NCBI GenBank assembly: GCA_949373155.1
Contig: CASICK010000002.1
Coordinates: 408,741 to 472,740, forward strand
Length of the DNA: 64,000 bases
From: an uncultured Synechococcus sp.
GTDB taxonomy: Bacteria > Cyanobacteriota > Cyanobacteriia > PCC-6307 > Cyanobiaceae
Direction of reading: 5' to 3'
Shown: piece by piece, positions 24,855-34,100 of the stretch
Layout of the letters: every line of letters starts with the position of its first letter
Position numbering within the stretch: the first letter of the stretch is position 1
Notes under the pieces: model-generated
Database searches by the model: none
Told to the model about the DNA's origin: nothing
What the model saw: the letters and a program-made list of their open reading frames with translations, nothing else
Translations under genes and position numbers: made by a program

Positions 24855-24932
24855 GCGCCGCACGCAGAACTGTGTGTATTTTGGCTCATCAAAATAGGGA
24901 GCTACCGTCTCAGCACGTTTGATCACCAACCA

Positions 24933-26117
24933 ATGATCCGCACATCGCGCCAGAAGACCCGTCAACAACTCCATGGCCGAGTGCTGCTGATCTGCACCTT
25001 GTTGGCCTCAGCTGTGATTTGTCCTCAGCGTGCTCTTGCTGGATTCAATGAGGAGCAACTGGCTGGTTTTGAGGTGACGGAGCTCACAGGCACCGTTAGC
25101 GAGGCTCTGGCCAATGAAAAGGTGATTGAAATTGTTGATCCAGAGGGGCACACCGAGGTTTATACGGTTGGACTCGATCTAGAGCCCCTTGGATTACAAC
25201 CTGGGGATGAGGTGAGCCTCTCCGTTCTCGACGGATTATTGATCGACCTTGAGCCAAGCCAAGATCAAGATCTGAGCTTTAGTCGTGAAGACATCATTCT
25301 TCCCAGTGATATGGGGAGGTTGAAGAAAGGAATGCGTGTCGCCCTTGCCTCAGGAACGGGAAGGGTGATCAAGCTGGATCGTCAGGATGGAAGTCTGAGC
25401 CTGATGGGTCCATTTGGCGGCATCAATAATCTCGATGTTTTAGTGACGCCAGACAATAATCCTCTTGAGGATTTGAACGTTGGCGACTTCGTTGATTTCC
25501 GTTTGGTGCAGCCCATCGCTGTTGACGTTCGTAAATTATCGGGCTCTGAAAGCCGCTCTTCACCTTTAACGGCACCCTTAATGGCCGATCTGGTTCGGTC
25601 TGGAACCACCCTGAAGGCAGAACTTCTGGAGTCGTTTGAGATCACCCATCTCCACGCAACGGTGACCCGTCTTCTTCCAGATCAGAAGGTGCTGGAAATT
25701 GCGGGCCCAGAAGGACACAACATCCTTGTGACGTCAGCTGTGGATCTCAACAGCTTGAAGTTGAGTCCAGGAACAGAGATCTCAATGGATATTTTGGATG
25801 GGTTGGTGGTTGACCTTCGCCCTGCCACCAACAAAGCCCTCAGTTTTGAGCGCCAGGATGTTGAGATTGCTGCAGATTTTGGCCCTTTGCCGAAGGGCAC
25901 TCGCGTGGCGATGGCCACAGGCAGCGCCGAAGTGGTGAGGATTTCGCGGACCGATCGCACCTTGAGTCTCCGCGGTCCATTCGGGAAGGTTCACAATCTC
26001 GACGTCAGCAAGCGAATGCCTGGAACGGTGTTCGATGAACTCGCGCTCGGGGATCTGGTGGAGTTCCGTTTCATCAAGCCTGTGGCGATTCGAATCACTC
26101 CACTCGCTTCTCGCTAA
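24933..26117 (+). CDS. Secreted protein made of two copies of a 155-residue unit
   Basis: 394 residues. A signal peptide (about 15-36, cleavage ALA-G) is followed by an internal duplication: residues 46-201 and 235-390 align end to end. Shared landmarks are EVTELTGTV / EITHLHATV, EIVDPEGH / EIAGPEGH, VLDGLLIDL / ILDGLVVDL, LSFSREDI / LSFERQDV, LMGPFGGINNLDV / LRGPFGKVHNLDV and GDFVDFR / GDLVEFR. Each unit looks all-beta. A linker (202-234) separates them. Not recognised as a known family; likely periplasmic, perhaps linked to the divergent L,D-transpeptidase. Confidence 0.7.
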   Translation: MIRTSRQKTRQQLHGRVLLICTLLASAVICPQRALAGFNEEQLAGFEVTELTGTVSEALANEKVIEIVDPEGHTEVYTVGLDLEPLGLQPGDEVSLSVLDGLLIDLEPSQDQDLSFSREDIILPSDMGRLKKGMRVALASGTGRVIKLDRQDGSLSLMGPFGGINNLDVLVTPDNNPLEDLNVGDFVDFRLVQPIAVDVRKLSGSESRSSPLTAPLMADLVRSGTTLKAELLESFEITHLHATVTRLLPDQKVLEIAGPEGHNILVTSAVDLNSLKLSPGTEISMDILDGLVVDLRPATNKALSFERQDVEIAADFGPLPKGTRVAMATGSAEVVRISRTDRTLSLRGPFGKVHNLDVSKRMPGTVFDELALGDLVEFRFIKPVAIRITPLASR

Positions 26118-26584
26118 GGCTGTCCTGAGGCCAAGGCTCGGACGATGTCACCCCGTGTCAACACACCCACGGGGTGTTTGTTGTCGTCCACCACAATCAG
26201 TCGCTGGGTGCTGCGTTCATGCAGCATCGATGCCGCTTTGGGGAGAGGGAGACTCTCTGAGCAGCTGTGAAGGTCACGTCCCATCAGATCGGCCACCGTG
26301 GTGCCCAGCACTTGATGAACCTGCTTGTCCCAGTTGAGCGGATTCTTCAGATAAATCACGCTGTCCAACAGCATCACGTAAGGGCCGGCATCAACTCCGC
26401 TTTCACGCACCATGAGGTTCTGCTCGGTGAGCTCACCGATCAGAATTCCGTTCTGATCCACCACCGGCAGGCCACTGATGTGGTGATCGCTCAGCAGACT
26501 CACGGCATCTTTTAATGCCGTTTCTGGTGTCACAGTCAATACGGGCGATGACATCACCTCTTTGACCATCTGCTGAAGCACCAT
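26114..26584 (-). CDS. CBS-domain pair protein
   Basis: About 156 residues from the ATG at 26584 (MVLQQMVKEVM). Two CBS domains make up nearly the whole protein: VKEVMSSPVLTVTPETALKD...HHISGLPVVDQNGILIGELTEQ and VADLMGRDLHSCSESLPLP...QRLIVVDDNKHPVGVLTRGD. CBS pairs bind adenosyl nucleotides and often sense energy state; stand-alone ones in plants and cyanobacteria can regulate thioredoxins. Its target here is unknown. It diverges from pgsA. Confidence 0.85.
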   Translation of the reverse strand: MVLQQMVKEVMSSPVLTVTPETALKDAVSLLSDHHISGLPVVDQNGILIGELTEQNLMVRESGVDAGPYVMLLDSVIYLKNPLNWDKQVHQVLGTTVADLMGRDLHSCSESLPLPKAASMLHERSTQRLIVVDDNKHPVGVLTRGDIVRALASGQP

Positions 26585-26615
26585 GGAATCCACGCATCTC
26601 AATACATTCTGAGCC

Positions 26616-27164
26616 TTGATCTCTCCCTGGCGCCTCTGGGCTGATCGACTCACCCTTGCTCGAGCCCTGATGGGACTCCCGCTTCTTCTCGCCTTGGCGA
26701 CGGATTACAACGCGTTGGCTTGGTGGTTATTGCTGATTGGAGGCTGGAGCGATGCTGCGGATGGCTGGTTGGCGAGACGTGCAGATGGTGGCAGCACCTG
26801 GGGAGCTCGGCTGGACCCTCTCGCTGACAAGTTGTTGATTAGTGCTCCTCTGATCTGGTTGGCTTCAGAGGGAATCCTTCCGGTCTGGGCTGTCTGGCTT
26901 TTGCTGGCCCGTGAATTGCTGATCTCTGGCTGGCGTGGTGGCAGCAGTGATGGGGCACCAGCATCCGCTGCAGGGAAAGCCAAAACAATCCTCCAATTTC
27001 TCAGCCTTGCGCTCATGCTTTGGCCCCCTCTATGGGGAGATGCAGCACTGGTTCAGGGTTTGAGAGGGGTTGGTGTGGGTTTGTTTTGGCCCTCGTTGTT
27101 TTTGGCATTGTGGTCAGCCTGGGGCTATCTCAAGCCTCGCCGATCAGAGCCCGGTCAGCGCTGA
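26616..27164 (+). CDS. pgsA: CDP-diacylglycerol-glycerol-3-phosphate phosphatidyltransferase
   Basis: 182 residues, integral membrane, from a TTG start. The CDP-alcohol phosphotransferase signature is complete: SDAADGWLARRADGGSTWG followed by ARLDPLADK, i.e. D-x2-D-G-x2-A-R-x8-G-x3-D-x3-D. The enzyme makes phosphatidylglycerol phosphate, the precursor of phosphatidylglycerol, an essential thylakoid lipid. It is slightly shorter than many PgsA. Its end overlaps the convergent CSP41-like gene by 35 bp. Confidence 0.82.
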   Translation: MISPWRLWADRLTLARALMGLPLLLALATDYNALAWWLLLIGGWSDAADGWLARRADGGSTWGARLDPLADKLLISAPLIWLASEGILPVWAVWLLLARELLISGWRGGSSDGAPASAAGKAKTILQFLSLALMLWPPLWGDAALVQGLRGVGVGLFWPSLFLALWSAWGYLKPRRSEPGQR

Positions 27165-28053
27165 AGTCAGGATTGGTTGTGGGCTGGCCTTTGTATTCCC
27201 TTTGATAGCTGTCAACGAGGGAGGCACAGGCATCAAACCGGGGTTCCCAAGCCAGTTCACGCCTGACGCGGGTGATGTCGGTTAAAAAGTGACTGAGCCT
27301 CAGAGGAAAGGCCTTTCGAGCTTTGGGATCCAGTCCACTGGGGTCAAACGGTCGTAAATCCAATCGCTTGGGGTCTCGGCCACAGGCCACGGCGGCCGCC
27401 TCGATCAAGCCGCGGAAGGTGATGCCCTGGCTTGCGCTGCAGTTGTAGATCCGATTGCTAGCGGCATCCACCTCAAGCGAGCGCGCCATGGCCTCAGCCA
27501 GGTCTTCAGCGTGGCCGATCTGGGTGATGGTCTCACCTGATCCTGGAAGGGGAATCGGGCGATCATTCACGATTCGGTCAAAGAACCAGCGCTCTACGGG
27601 GTTGTAATTCCCAGGTCCCACGATGTAGGTGGGACGGAAGCTGGTGAAGGGAATCCCCTGCTCTTGCAGCCATTGTTCGGTGTCGGCCTTGCCTGAATGT
27701 CGACTGGCGGGATCGATCGCAGCTGTTTCATCCAGCGGCCATTGCGTGGAGGCGGCATAGACCCCAGCGGAACTCACATACAGAAAGCGATGCGTCGGCG
27801 TGCCCGTTACCGCTAAGACGCGACGACTGTCTTCCAAACTGCGTCCGGAGCTGTCGATGATCACCTCAAAGTTTCGTCCCTTGAGTTGGTCGAGATCGGC
27901 ATCAACACTGCGATCTCCTTGGACTGACTCCACTCCTTTGGGTGAGGGAAGACGACCTCGTGTGAACAGGGTGAGTGCATGCCCCTGGTCTTGAAGCCTT
28001 GCCACCAATGGCTTCCCAACAAAGCGGGTGCCACCCATTACGAGAATCTTCAT
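27130..28053 (-). CDS. NAD-dependent epimerase-like protein (CSP41-like)
   Basis: 307 residues from the ATG at 28053 (MKILVMGGTRFVGKPLV); a longer frame starts at 28077. The Rossmann motif GGTRFVG is at the N-terminus, and later FLYVSSAGVYA and TSFRPTYIVGPGNY mark the SDR-like core. The usual catalytic YxxxK is absent at the expected place (residues HSGKADTE follow), as in chloroplast CSP41 proteins that bind RNA and stabilise plastid transcripts. An RNA-related role is therefore more likely than sugar epimerisation. Confidence 0.75.
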   Translation of the reverse strand: MKILVMGGTRFVGKPLVARLQDQGHALTLFTRGRLPSPKGVESVQGDRSVDADLDQLKGRNFEVIIDSSGRSLEDSRRVLAVTGTPTHRFLYVSSAGVYAASTQWPLDETAAIDPASRHSGKADTEQWLQEQGIPFTSFRPTYIVGPGNYNPVERWFFDRIVNDRPIPLPGSGETITQIGHAEDLAEAMARSLEVDAASNRIYNCSASQGITFRGLIEAAAVACGRDPKRLDLRPFDPSGLDPKARKAFPLRLSHFLTDITRVRRELAWEPRFDACASLVDSYQREYKGQPTTNPDFSADRALIGEA

Positions 28054-28159
28054 CAGCAAGGCGCTCAATCCAGCCATTGAAGCGCGGCCATTCCACAGCA
28101 GACATCACACTTGCCCCCCGGCCTGCAGGATGGAGAGAGTGAAACGTGCCACCGGCGTC

Positions 28160-28930
28160 ATGGAGATCATTCCCGCCATTGACCTCTTGCAGGGCAGCTG
28201 TGTTCGTTTGCATCAGGGTGACTACGACCAGGTCACTCGCTTTAGCGACGACCCACTGGCGCAGGCTCAAGAGTGGGTCAAGCAGGGTGCAACCCGTTTG
28301 CATTTAGTGGATCTCGATGGTGCTCGAAGCGGTGAGCCCATCAATGATCAAGCGGTGCGCTTGATTGCAAAAGAGCTATCCGTTCCTGTGCAACTTGGTG
28401 GCGGAGTGCGCTCGTTGGAGAGGGCTGAAGAGCTGCTCAGCTGTGGACTGGATCGAGTCATTCTCGGCACCGTGGCGATTGAGAACCCCGAGTTGGTGAT
28501 GGAGCTTGCCAGCCGTCATCCTCACAAAATTGTGGTGGGCATCGATGCACGCAACGGTTTTGTCGCCACCCGTGGATGGGTTGAGGAGAGCACCGTGGAA
28601 GCCACGGCTCTGGCTCAGCGGTTCAGTTCCGCAGGGATTGCGGCCATCATCAGCACTGATATCGCTACCGATGGCACGTTGGCTGGGCCGAATCTCGATG
28701 CCTTGCGCGCCATGGCTCAAGCGAGTGAGGTGCCTGTAATTGCCTCTGGAGGCGTGGGTTGCATGGCAGATCTGCTTTCGCTAATCGCCCTGGAACCGCT
28801 GGGTGTGGAGGGAGTGATCGTGGGACGAGCGCTCTACGACGGTCGGGTCGACTTGCATGAAGCAATCCAAGCGATGGCGGACGGCCGTCTGCAAGACCCT
28901 CTGGGTGATCAGTGCCGCACAATCGCTTGA
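28160..28930 (+). CDS. hisA: Phosphoribosylformimino-5-aminoimidazole carboxamide ribotide isomerase
   Basis: 256 residues, a (beta/alpha)8 barrel. The start MEIIPAIDLLQGSCVRLHQG carries the catalytic Asp, and the second half repeats the half-barrel with VVGIDARNGFVATRGW and STDIATDGTLAGPN, whose Asp is the second catalytic residue. Phosphate loops are GGGVRS and ASGGVG. It carries out the Amadori rearrangement of ProFAR in histidine synthesis. It stands alone rather than in a his operon. Confidence 0.93.
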   Translation: MEIIPAIDLLQGSCVRLHQGDYDQVTRFSDDPLAQAQEWVKQGATRLHLVDLDGARSGEPINDQAVRLIAKELSVPVQLGGGVRSLERAEELLSCGLDRVILGTVAIENPELVMELASRHPHKIVVGIDARNGFVATRGWVEESTVEATALAQRFSSAGIAAIISTDIATDGTLAGPNLDALRAMAQASEVPVIASGGVGCMADLLSLIALEPLGVEGVIVGRALYDGRVDLHEAIQAMADGRLQDPLGDQCRTIA

Positions 28931-29021
28931 GATGAATTGGATTTATTGGAGCCCAGGCATCTGCTTGAGAGCGACAGCGTCTTGAATAGGGTTTTAAGAT
29001 GCCTTTAATAAAATTGCATTA

Positions 29022-29489
29022 GTGGCGGTCGGCAGCACCCACCTAAGTTCGGATTTGTCCGCTGCTTCCAGTGGACTGCAAGCCACTTTTGAGTTGTGCC
29101 GAAAACTCGGGATGCGCTTGAGTCAGCAGAGGCGGATGGTCCTCGATCTGCTTTGGACTGAAGCCAGCCATTTGAGCGCGAGGGATATTTTTGAAAAATT
29201 GAATGATCAGGGGCGACGGATTGGCCATACATCCGTGTACCAAAATCTCGAAGCTCTCCAGAGAGCTGGCGTGATCGAATGTCTGGATCGGGCGAGTGGT
29301 CGTCTTTATGGCTATCGAAGTGACCCCCACAGCCATCTCACCTGCCTCGAGAGCGGACGAATTGAGGACCTCGATGTTCAACTGCCCGATGAACTCGTGC
29401 GGGAAATCGAACAGCGCACTGGCTACACAATTGAGACCTACACCCTTCAACTCAGTGGACGTCCAACTGAGTTAGATGGCCACCGATGA
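29022..29489 (+). CDS. Fur-family transcriptional regulator lacking the CxxC zinc site
   Basis: 155 residues from a GTG start. The winged-helix domain (RLSQQRRMVLDLL, SARDIFEKL, GHTSVYQNLEALQRAGVIE) and the regulatory metal segment (DPHSHLTC) are typical of Fur/PerR/Zur proteins. The structural zinc knuckles are missing: the first reads TCLESG (Cys-x-x-Ser) and there is no second CxxC at the C-terminus. It could be a PerR-like or divergent regulator; if it is Zur it would bind the site before znuA, but this is unproven. It lies 3 bp before the Ycf55-like gene. Confidence 0.8.
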   Translation: MAVGSTHLSSDLSAASSGLQATFELCRKLGMRLSQQRRMVLDLLWTEASHLSARDIFEKLNDQGRRIGHTSVYQNLEALQRAGVIECLDRASGRLYGYRSDPHSHLTCLESGRIEDLDVQLPDELVREIEQRTGYTIETYTLQLSGRPTELDGHR

Positions 29490-29492
29490 TTC

Positions 29493-31193
29493 TTGCTGCA
29501 GCATTTGCTCCTGCACCATTTTCTTGCGATCATTCGTGAGGGATGGCTTACAGCGGTGAACGGGATTCCAAACAAGATTTTGCTTATCGCAAGGAATCTG
29601 CTTGCTGAATCTCTTTTGTCGGGGCTAGCTGGCAACAAAGAGCTGGAAATAACTGTTTCAACAGATCAGTTGAATGGACAACCTGATCTTGTGATCTGGT
29701 CCATCGAAACGATCGCATCGCCGGCACTGCTCCAGATCGAGGTTTTGAAACTTCAGAGCCGTTGGGGATCAGCTCCTCTATTGCTTTTGCTTCCTGCGAA
29801 GCTTCCCTGCGATCCCACAGACCTTCTTTCCCTGGATTGCGCGGGATTGCTTCAAGATCCTGATCTCGCGCAATTGCAGCAGAGCATTGAAACTCTGCTG
29901 TCTGGGGGCAGGGTGGTCGAACTGGCGACGCATGCTTCGTCCGACACGTTTGGATCATTTCAGTCACCAGGGCTGGGCCCTTGGTTGTTGATGACTGGGC
30001 TTCAGCAAATCAATCACGACCTGCGCATGATCGAGGTCCTTTTGAATCCACCACCAGAGAATCCGATGTCGAGATACATGCTGGAGGGTCGCTGTCGTGA
30101 ATTGTGCAGTGCTCGCCAGCTGTTGCTCTGGCTTTGGGGTCCACTGCAATTAGGGCTTGAAGGTGCTGTTCCTCTCCAGCAATCGTCTCCCTTTAGTGAA
30201 CCGTCAGGAACGTCAATTCAGTTAAAAGAGAGGAATGGCGCTGCAGTGTGGGATGCCATTCATCAACGCCTTGAAATGGCGGTGACTGGAGGTTTAAGCA
30301 ACGCCACTGGTCAGATGCTGGCGATTGAAGGTCTCCACCCTGAGCGACGAAGCGAGCTCTTGCTTGCCCTGTTGCGACAGCTCAACGCCGTGCTGCAAAG
30401 GTTGCGCTTGGATCAGCAGGCCTCCGCTCAAAAACGATCGGATCGCGCTCTCACTCAGCACTGGCAGGCTCTTCAACCTGAATTGCGCAAGCAGGCTCTG
30501 TGCACGATGGCCGGCCATTACGTGCGCCTTCCCATGGGAGACGAATTAAGCGGTGTGGCTGATCACCTGCTTCTCAATACAGAGCTCGAAGCCATCGATG
30601 AGGAACTGCCGAATCCAAAGCGGATGCTGGCCCCTTTCCTTAACGAACAGCCCGTTTTGGTGGATGGGCAGCTTCTCCCTGCAGATGATCCCCGCGCGTT
30701 GCTGCATCTCGAAACCTTGGTGAGCAATTGGTTGGTGCGCACAGCGGAGCTGATTGGTTCTGAGCTTCTTGGTGTCTGCGGAGACTGGCCTGAGTTGAGA
30801 CGCTATTTATTAAATCAACGCTTGATTTCCACACGAGAGCTGGAACGCCTACGCAACCAGCTCAACACCCAGTCTCGCTGGCAAGCCTGGATTCAACGTC
30901 CGATTCGCCTCTATGAAAGCCAGCGGCTTTTATATCAACTCAATAATGGAACCATCGCACCGCTGCTGCTAATGGAACCCAGAGACGAAGAGTTGCGTCG
31001 TCTTGGCTGGTGGCAACAACAGGTTGCTCTTCTCCTGGAAGCGCGGGATGCTTTGGCACCTCAGGTTCAACTTCTCGTTCGCAGAGTGGGTGATCTGCTG
31101 GCGGTGGTCTTGACCCAAGTAATTGGTCGAGCCATCGGACTGGTGGGTCGAGGCATCGCTCAAGGGATGGGCCGCAGCTTCAACCGCAGCTGA
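29493..31193 (+). CDS. Ycf55-like protein (DUF3685)
   Basis: 566 residues from a TTG; a GTG at 29556 (VNGIPNKILLIARNLLAESL) is a likely alternative. The first 130 residues look like a degenerate response-regulator receiver (NKILLIARNLL, DLVIWSIE, PLLLLLPAK) without its full phosphorylation site. The rest matches DUF3685/Ycf55, present in cyanobacteria and red-algal plastids with no known function, with amphipathic helices near the end (VLTQVIGRAIGLVGRGIAQG). It directly follows the Fur-family gene. Confidence 0.75.
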   Translation: MLQHLLLHHFLAIIREGWLTAVNGIPNKILLIARNLLAESLLSGLAGNKELEITVSTDQLNGQPDLVIWSIETIASPALLQIEVLKLQSRWGSAPLLLLLPAKLPCDPTDLLSLDCAGLLQDPDLAQLQQSIETLLSGGRVVELATHASSDTFGSFQSPGLGPWLLMTGLQQINHDLRMIEVLLNPPPENPMSRYMLEGRCRELCSARQLLLWLWGPLQLGLEGAVPLQQSSPFSEPSGTSIQLKERNGAAVWDAIHQRLEMAVTGGLSNATGQMLAIEGLHPERRSELLLALLRQLNAVLQRLRLDQQASAQKRSDRALTQHWQALQPELRKQALCTMAGHYVRLPMGDELSGVADHLLLNTELEAIDEELPNPKRMLAPFLNEQPVLVDGQLLPADDPRALLHLETLVSNWLVRTAELIGSELLGVCGDWPELRRYLLNQRLISTRELERLRNQLNTQSRWQAWIQRPIRLYESQRLLYQLNNGTIAPLLLMEPRDEELRRLGWWQQQVALLLEARDALAPQVQLLVRRVGDLLAVVLTQVIGRAIGLVGRGIAQGMGRSFNRS

Positions 31194-31207
31194 TCCAAGC
31201 GGTCAGA

Positions 31208-31786
31208 ATGCTGCATCAACTGTTCAGCACCATGCCTTTGCTCAGCATCATGCGCCCGGTCCTGCGTTCTCTACTTGCTGTGGGATTGTGCTTGCTGCTG
31301 ATTGCAAGCCCAGCCGAGGCAGCCAGGGATACCGATAGTTATGACGGCAATATTTTTGCGTTGTATGCAGGCAATGGATCGCTGGTTCCACCCGCTACAA
31401 CCCTGAAGGACGCTTTAGAGAAGGAACGCACCATCGTGATCGTCTATTACCTCGATGACAGCAGCACCAGCAAGATTTTTGCGCCTGTTGTGTCTGAACT
31501 TCAGCGTTTGTGGAGGCGTGAGGTGGAACTGCTGCCATTCACCACAGATGCCTTTCAGGGGGACGACAGTCAAGACCCATCCGATCCAGCAACCTATTGG
31601 CATGGCACCATCCCGCAGGTTGTCGTGATCGATGGCAATGGCACGGTCCTACTCGATGAGGACGGACAGGTTCCTCTTGAAACCATTAACGCTGCGATCA
31701 GTACAGCCACTGGAATTGAGGCACCTTCCCAGGGCAGCACCACAATCAGTTTCAACGAGCTCAATACAGAAGTGATGTCGCGCTGA
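31208..31786 (+). CDS. Thioredoxin-fold thylakoid protein (PSI accumulation factor-like)
   Basis: Up to 192 residues; a signal peptide (MRPVLRSLLAVGLCLLLIAS, ATG at 31250 in the frame) is cleaved near AEA-A. The mature part has a thioredoxin-like fold: TIVIVYYLDDSSTSKIFAPV and GTIPQVVVIDGNGTVLLDED, with cis-proline at IPQ, but no CxxC, so it is not a classical dithiol oxidoreductase. The family is conserved in cyanobacteria and linked in the literature to photosystem I accumulation; I assign it by recollection of that pattern. Likely lumenal. Confidence 0.65.
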   Translation: MLHQLFSTMPLLSIMRPVLRSLLAVGLCLLLIASPAEAARDTDSYDGNIFALYAGNGSLVPPATTLKDALEKERTIVIVYYLDDSSTSKIFAPVVSELQRLWRREVELLPFTTDAFQGDDSQDPSDPATYWHGTIPQVVVIDGNGTVLLDEDGQVPLETINAAISTATGIEAPSQGSTTISFNELNTEVMSR

Positions 31787-31845
31787 GCTATCCACAGGAA
31801 CGCTTTACGCTGCTTGATTGTTTCCGGTCGGCTGACCGTTTCCCT

Positions 31846-33012
31846 ATGTGCACGCTGCTGCTGATCTTGCTCCTGCTCGGCATCGGTGTGCTTTGGATTG
31901 AGGCGCGGCACCGGCTCAGGCCCTCGTCACCCCTTCAATTACGCGTCCACGATTGGCAAGTGCAACACACGCCAAAGAGCCTCGTTCTTGAGGGTTGGTT
32001 GACGATCACTAATCCTCATCAGCGCATGGAAGTGATGGTGCCAGAGCTTTGCGTGGAACCAATATTGCTCGGAAACAGCGACCTGAGTTCCGTCAACGTC
32101 CAAACCAAAATCACACCGCATCACCCTGATGAAGATGCCCGCCCAGATGGATATTGGGCCGCTTACATCGTGAAAGGGCGCAAGACCACTCAGGTGAAGG
32201 TGCAGCTCACATTTAATTCGGATCAAGGGGTTGTGATCAACGATCGCGTCGACAGTGTTTGGGTTGATGTGCATTGGGTGAATTACGGGCCATTTGGTCG
32301 TTTACATCGCCGTCAAGGGATGGTTGTTCCAACCCGTCAACCAGAACCTCTTCAGCTGGCTGATGCTTCATTCCGTCCGGGTGATGGGTGCGCGGTTTTG
32401 CCGATCAAAACGCACTTGCTTGGTCCCTTGGATGACACGGTTGATGTGCTGAGGCACTACGCAGGTGGTCTGATTCAGCCCGGAGATGTGCTCACGATTG
32501 GGGAAACTCCTGTTGCAGTGATTCAGGGCCGATACGCTCACCCCTCCACGGTCCAGCCAAGTTGGATTGCGCGCTTGCTGTGTCGGGTGTTCCACCCCAC
32601 GAGCAGCCTGGCAACAGCCTGTGGCCTTCAAACGTTGATCGATCAGGTTGGTCCTACACGCGTTCTGGTTGCTTGGAGTGTGGGGTTCGTTTTAAAACTT
32701 TTGGGTCAGAAGGGTTGGTTCTATCGACTGGCTGGTGAACAAGCACGACTGATTGACGACATCACTGGCACCACACCTCCCTATGACCAAACCATTGTTC
32801 TTGGTCCGGACTCTCCAGCAGAGCTCTGCAACGCTGCCGCTGAGACGCTTGGCGTGTCGGTCGCGATCGTGGATGTCAACGACCTTGGTCGGGTCAAAGT
32901 TCTAGCTTCCAGTCGTGGTTGCGATGAAGCACTGCTTCACCGTGCCCTGAAGCCAAATCCTGCTGGCAATGCCAACGAACGGACGCCCCTTGTGTTGGTT
33001 CGACCTGCCTAG
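31846..33012 (+). CDS. CofE-like (F420-0:gamma-glutamyl ligase-like) protein
   Basis: 388 residues. An N-terminal membrane helix (LLLILLLLGIGVLWIEA) is followed by a beta domain (40-165) unique to the cyanobacterial type. The C-terminal part resembles CofE: VLPIKTHLLGPLDDTVDVL, LIQPGDVLTIGETPVAVIQG and IDDITGTTPPYDQTIVLGPD. Cyanobacteria of this group do not make F420 by the known route, so the substrate is probably different. Function unknown. Confidence 0.65.
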   Translation: MCTLLLILLLLGIGVLWIEARHRLRPSSPLQLRVHDWQVQHTPKSLVLEGWLTITNPHQRMEVMVPELCVEPILLGNSDLSSVNVQTKITPHHPDEDARPDGYWAAYIVKGRKTTQVKVQLTFNSDQGVVINDRVDSVWVDVHWVNYGPFGRLHRRQGMVVPTRQPEPLQLADASFRPGDGCAVLPIKTHLLGPLDDTVDVLRHYAGGLIQPGDVLTIGETPVAVIQGRYAHPSTVQPSWIARLLCRVFHPTSSLATACGLQTLIDQVGPTRVLVAWSVGFVLKLLGQKGWFYRLAGEQARLIDDITGTTPPYDQTIVLGPDSPAELCNAAAETLGVSVAIVDVNDLGRVKVLASSRGCDEALLHRALKPNPAGNANERTPLVLVRPA

Positions 33013-33029
33013 ATCCTCGGCTGCTCGAA

Positions 33030-34100
33030 GTGAGCGATACATTAATGATCTACAGCGGACGCGATGTGGATCAAGCATCCGGCAGCTCTCCACGGGTGGA
33101 GGCTCTCAACGCATCCCATTTGCGATTGCTGTTGACGTCTGCTCAGATCAGTTCATCCAACCAATGGACCGATCAACCGCAGGCCATGATTTTCCAGGCT
33201 TGGCTGCTCCGCAAGCTGAGGGTGCTCGTCGCTTTCGAGCAAGACGCAACAAGAGCTGATCGCTTGCTCTCGCTCGTGGTTTTGCGCTCTCTAAACCGCC
33301 GTCGTAGCTGTTGGCAGCTCGAACTCGAGGAACGGCAAGAGCCAACGGGCACGAGCAGAATATCTGTGATCCGGACGTTGCTTCATGAAGCACTCAGCGA
33401 TGGGGTCGCCCGTTCACAGAGTTGGTTGATCCGCTGCGATGGCAATGATCAAGACCAGCTTGATTTGGCCCGTGAACTGGGGTTTCAACCACTCAGGAGG
33501 TTTGGGGTTTGGCGGCTTGATCCGTCCTCACTGTCAGGGACACCAACCTCCGAGATGCCACCTCACTGTCGTTGGAGCGCTCTCGACAACAGCACCGCAA
33601 GACAACTGCTCGCTCTCGAGCAAGCCTGTTGTTCAACGCATCATCGGCAAATACTTGATCGCCAATGGCAAGATCTTGTCGATCAACGCTCGAAGGGTTG
33701 CGGCCTCTTAGAGGGGATCGATTCCGATCAAAATCAGGTGCTTGCAGGACTTGTTGCCAGACCCTCTGGCTTTGCCAGACCAAGACTTGAACTGTTGCGT
33801 GGTTTGGCCTGGGATGATCGCCTCACGGAGGCTTTGCCTCCCGCTTTGGATCGCTTGGCCCGGCTTCAAGCAACTCCTGAACTTCTGGTTGATGAGGATG
33901 ATGCGCGTCTCCACGCCATCGTTCAGCGTTGTGGATTCCAGTTGCAGCAAACCCAGCTCGTGCTGGGCCGTAGCCTCTGGCGCAAGCTTGGCAGCCGAGA
34001 GCTCAGTGGCATCCGTCCTCTGGAATCGATGCTGGGTCGTCTCCAGCCACAGCAGCCGCCCTTGCCCACGCCAACACTGGGTCGAGAGCGCTCATCGTGA
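33030..34100 (+). CDS. Acetyltransferase-like protein, cyanobacterial
   Basis: 356 residues from a GTG. Two possible GNAT-like halves: the first (25-170) with LVVLRSLNRRRSCWQLELEE and SQSWLIRCDGNDQDQLDLAR then ELGFQPLRRFGVWRL, the second (180-340) ending IVQRCGFQLQQTQLVLGRS. The ELGFQPLRR and RCGFQLQQ ends resemble GNAT motif B, but the acetyl-CoA loop is not clear. It overlaps ruvX by 4 bp and is translationally coupled to it. Substrate unknown. Confidence 0.55.
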   Translation: MSDTLMIYSGRDVDQASGSSPRVEALNASHLRLLLTSAQISSSNQWTDQPQAMIFQAWLLRKLRVLVAFEQDATRADRLLSLVVLRSLNRRRSCWQLELEERQEPTGTSRISVIRTLLHEALSDGVARSQSWLIRCDGNDQDQLDLARELGFQPLRRFGVWRLDPSSLSGTPTSEMPPHCRWSALDNSTARQLLALEQACCSTHHRQILDRQWQDLVDQRSKGCGLLEGIDSDQNQVLAGLVARPSGFARPRLELLRGLAWDDRLTEALPPALDRLARLQATPELLVDEDDARLHAIVQRCGFQLQQTQLVLGRSLWRKLGSRELSGIRPLESMLGRLQPQQPPLPTPTLGRERSS

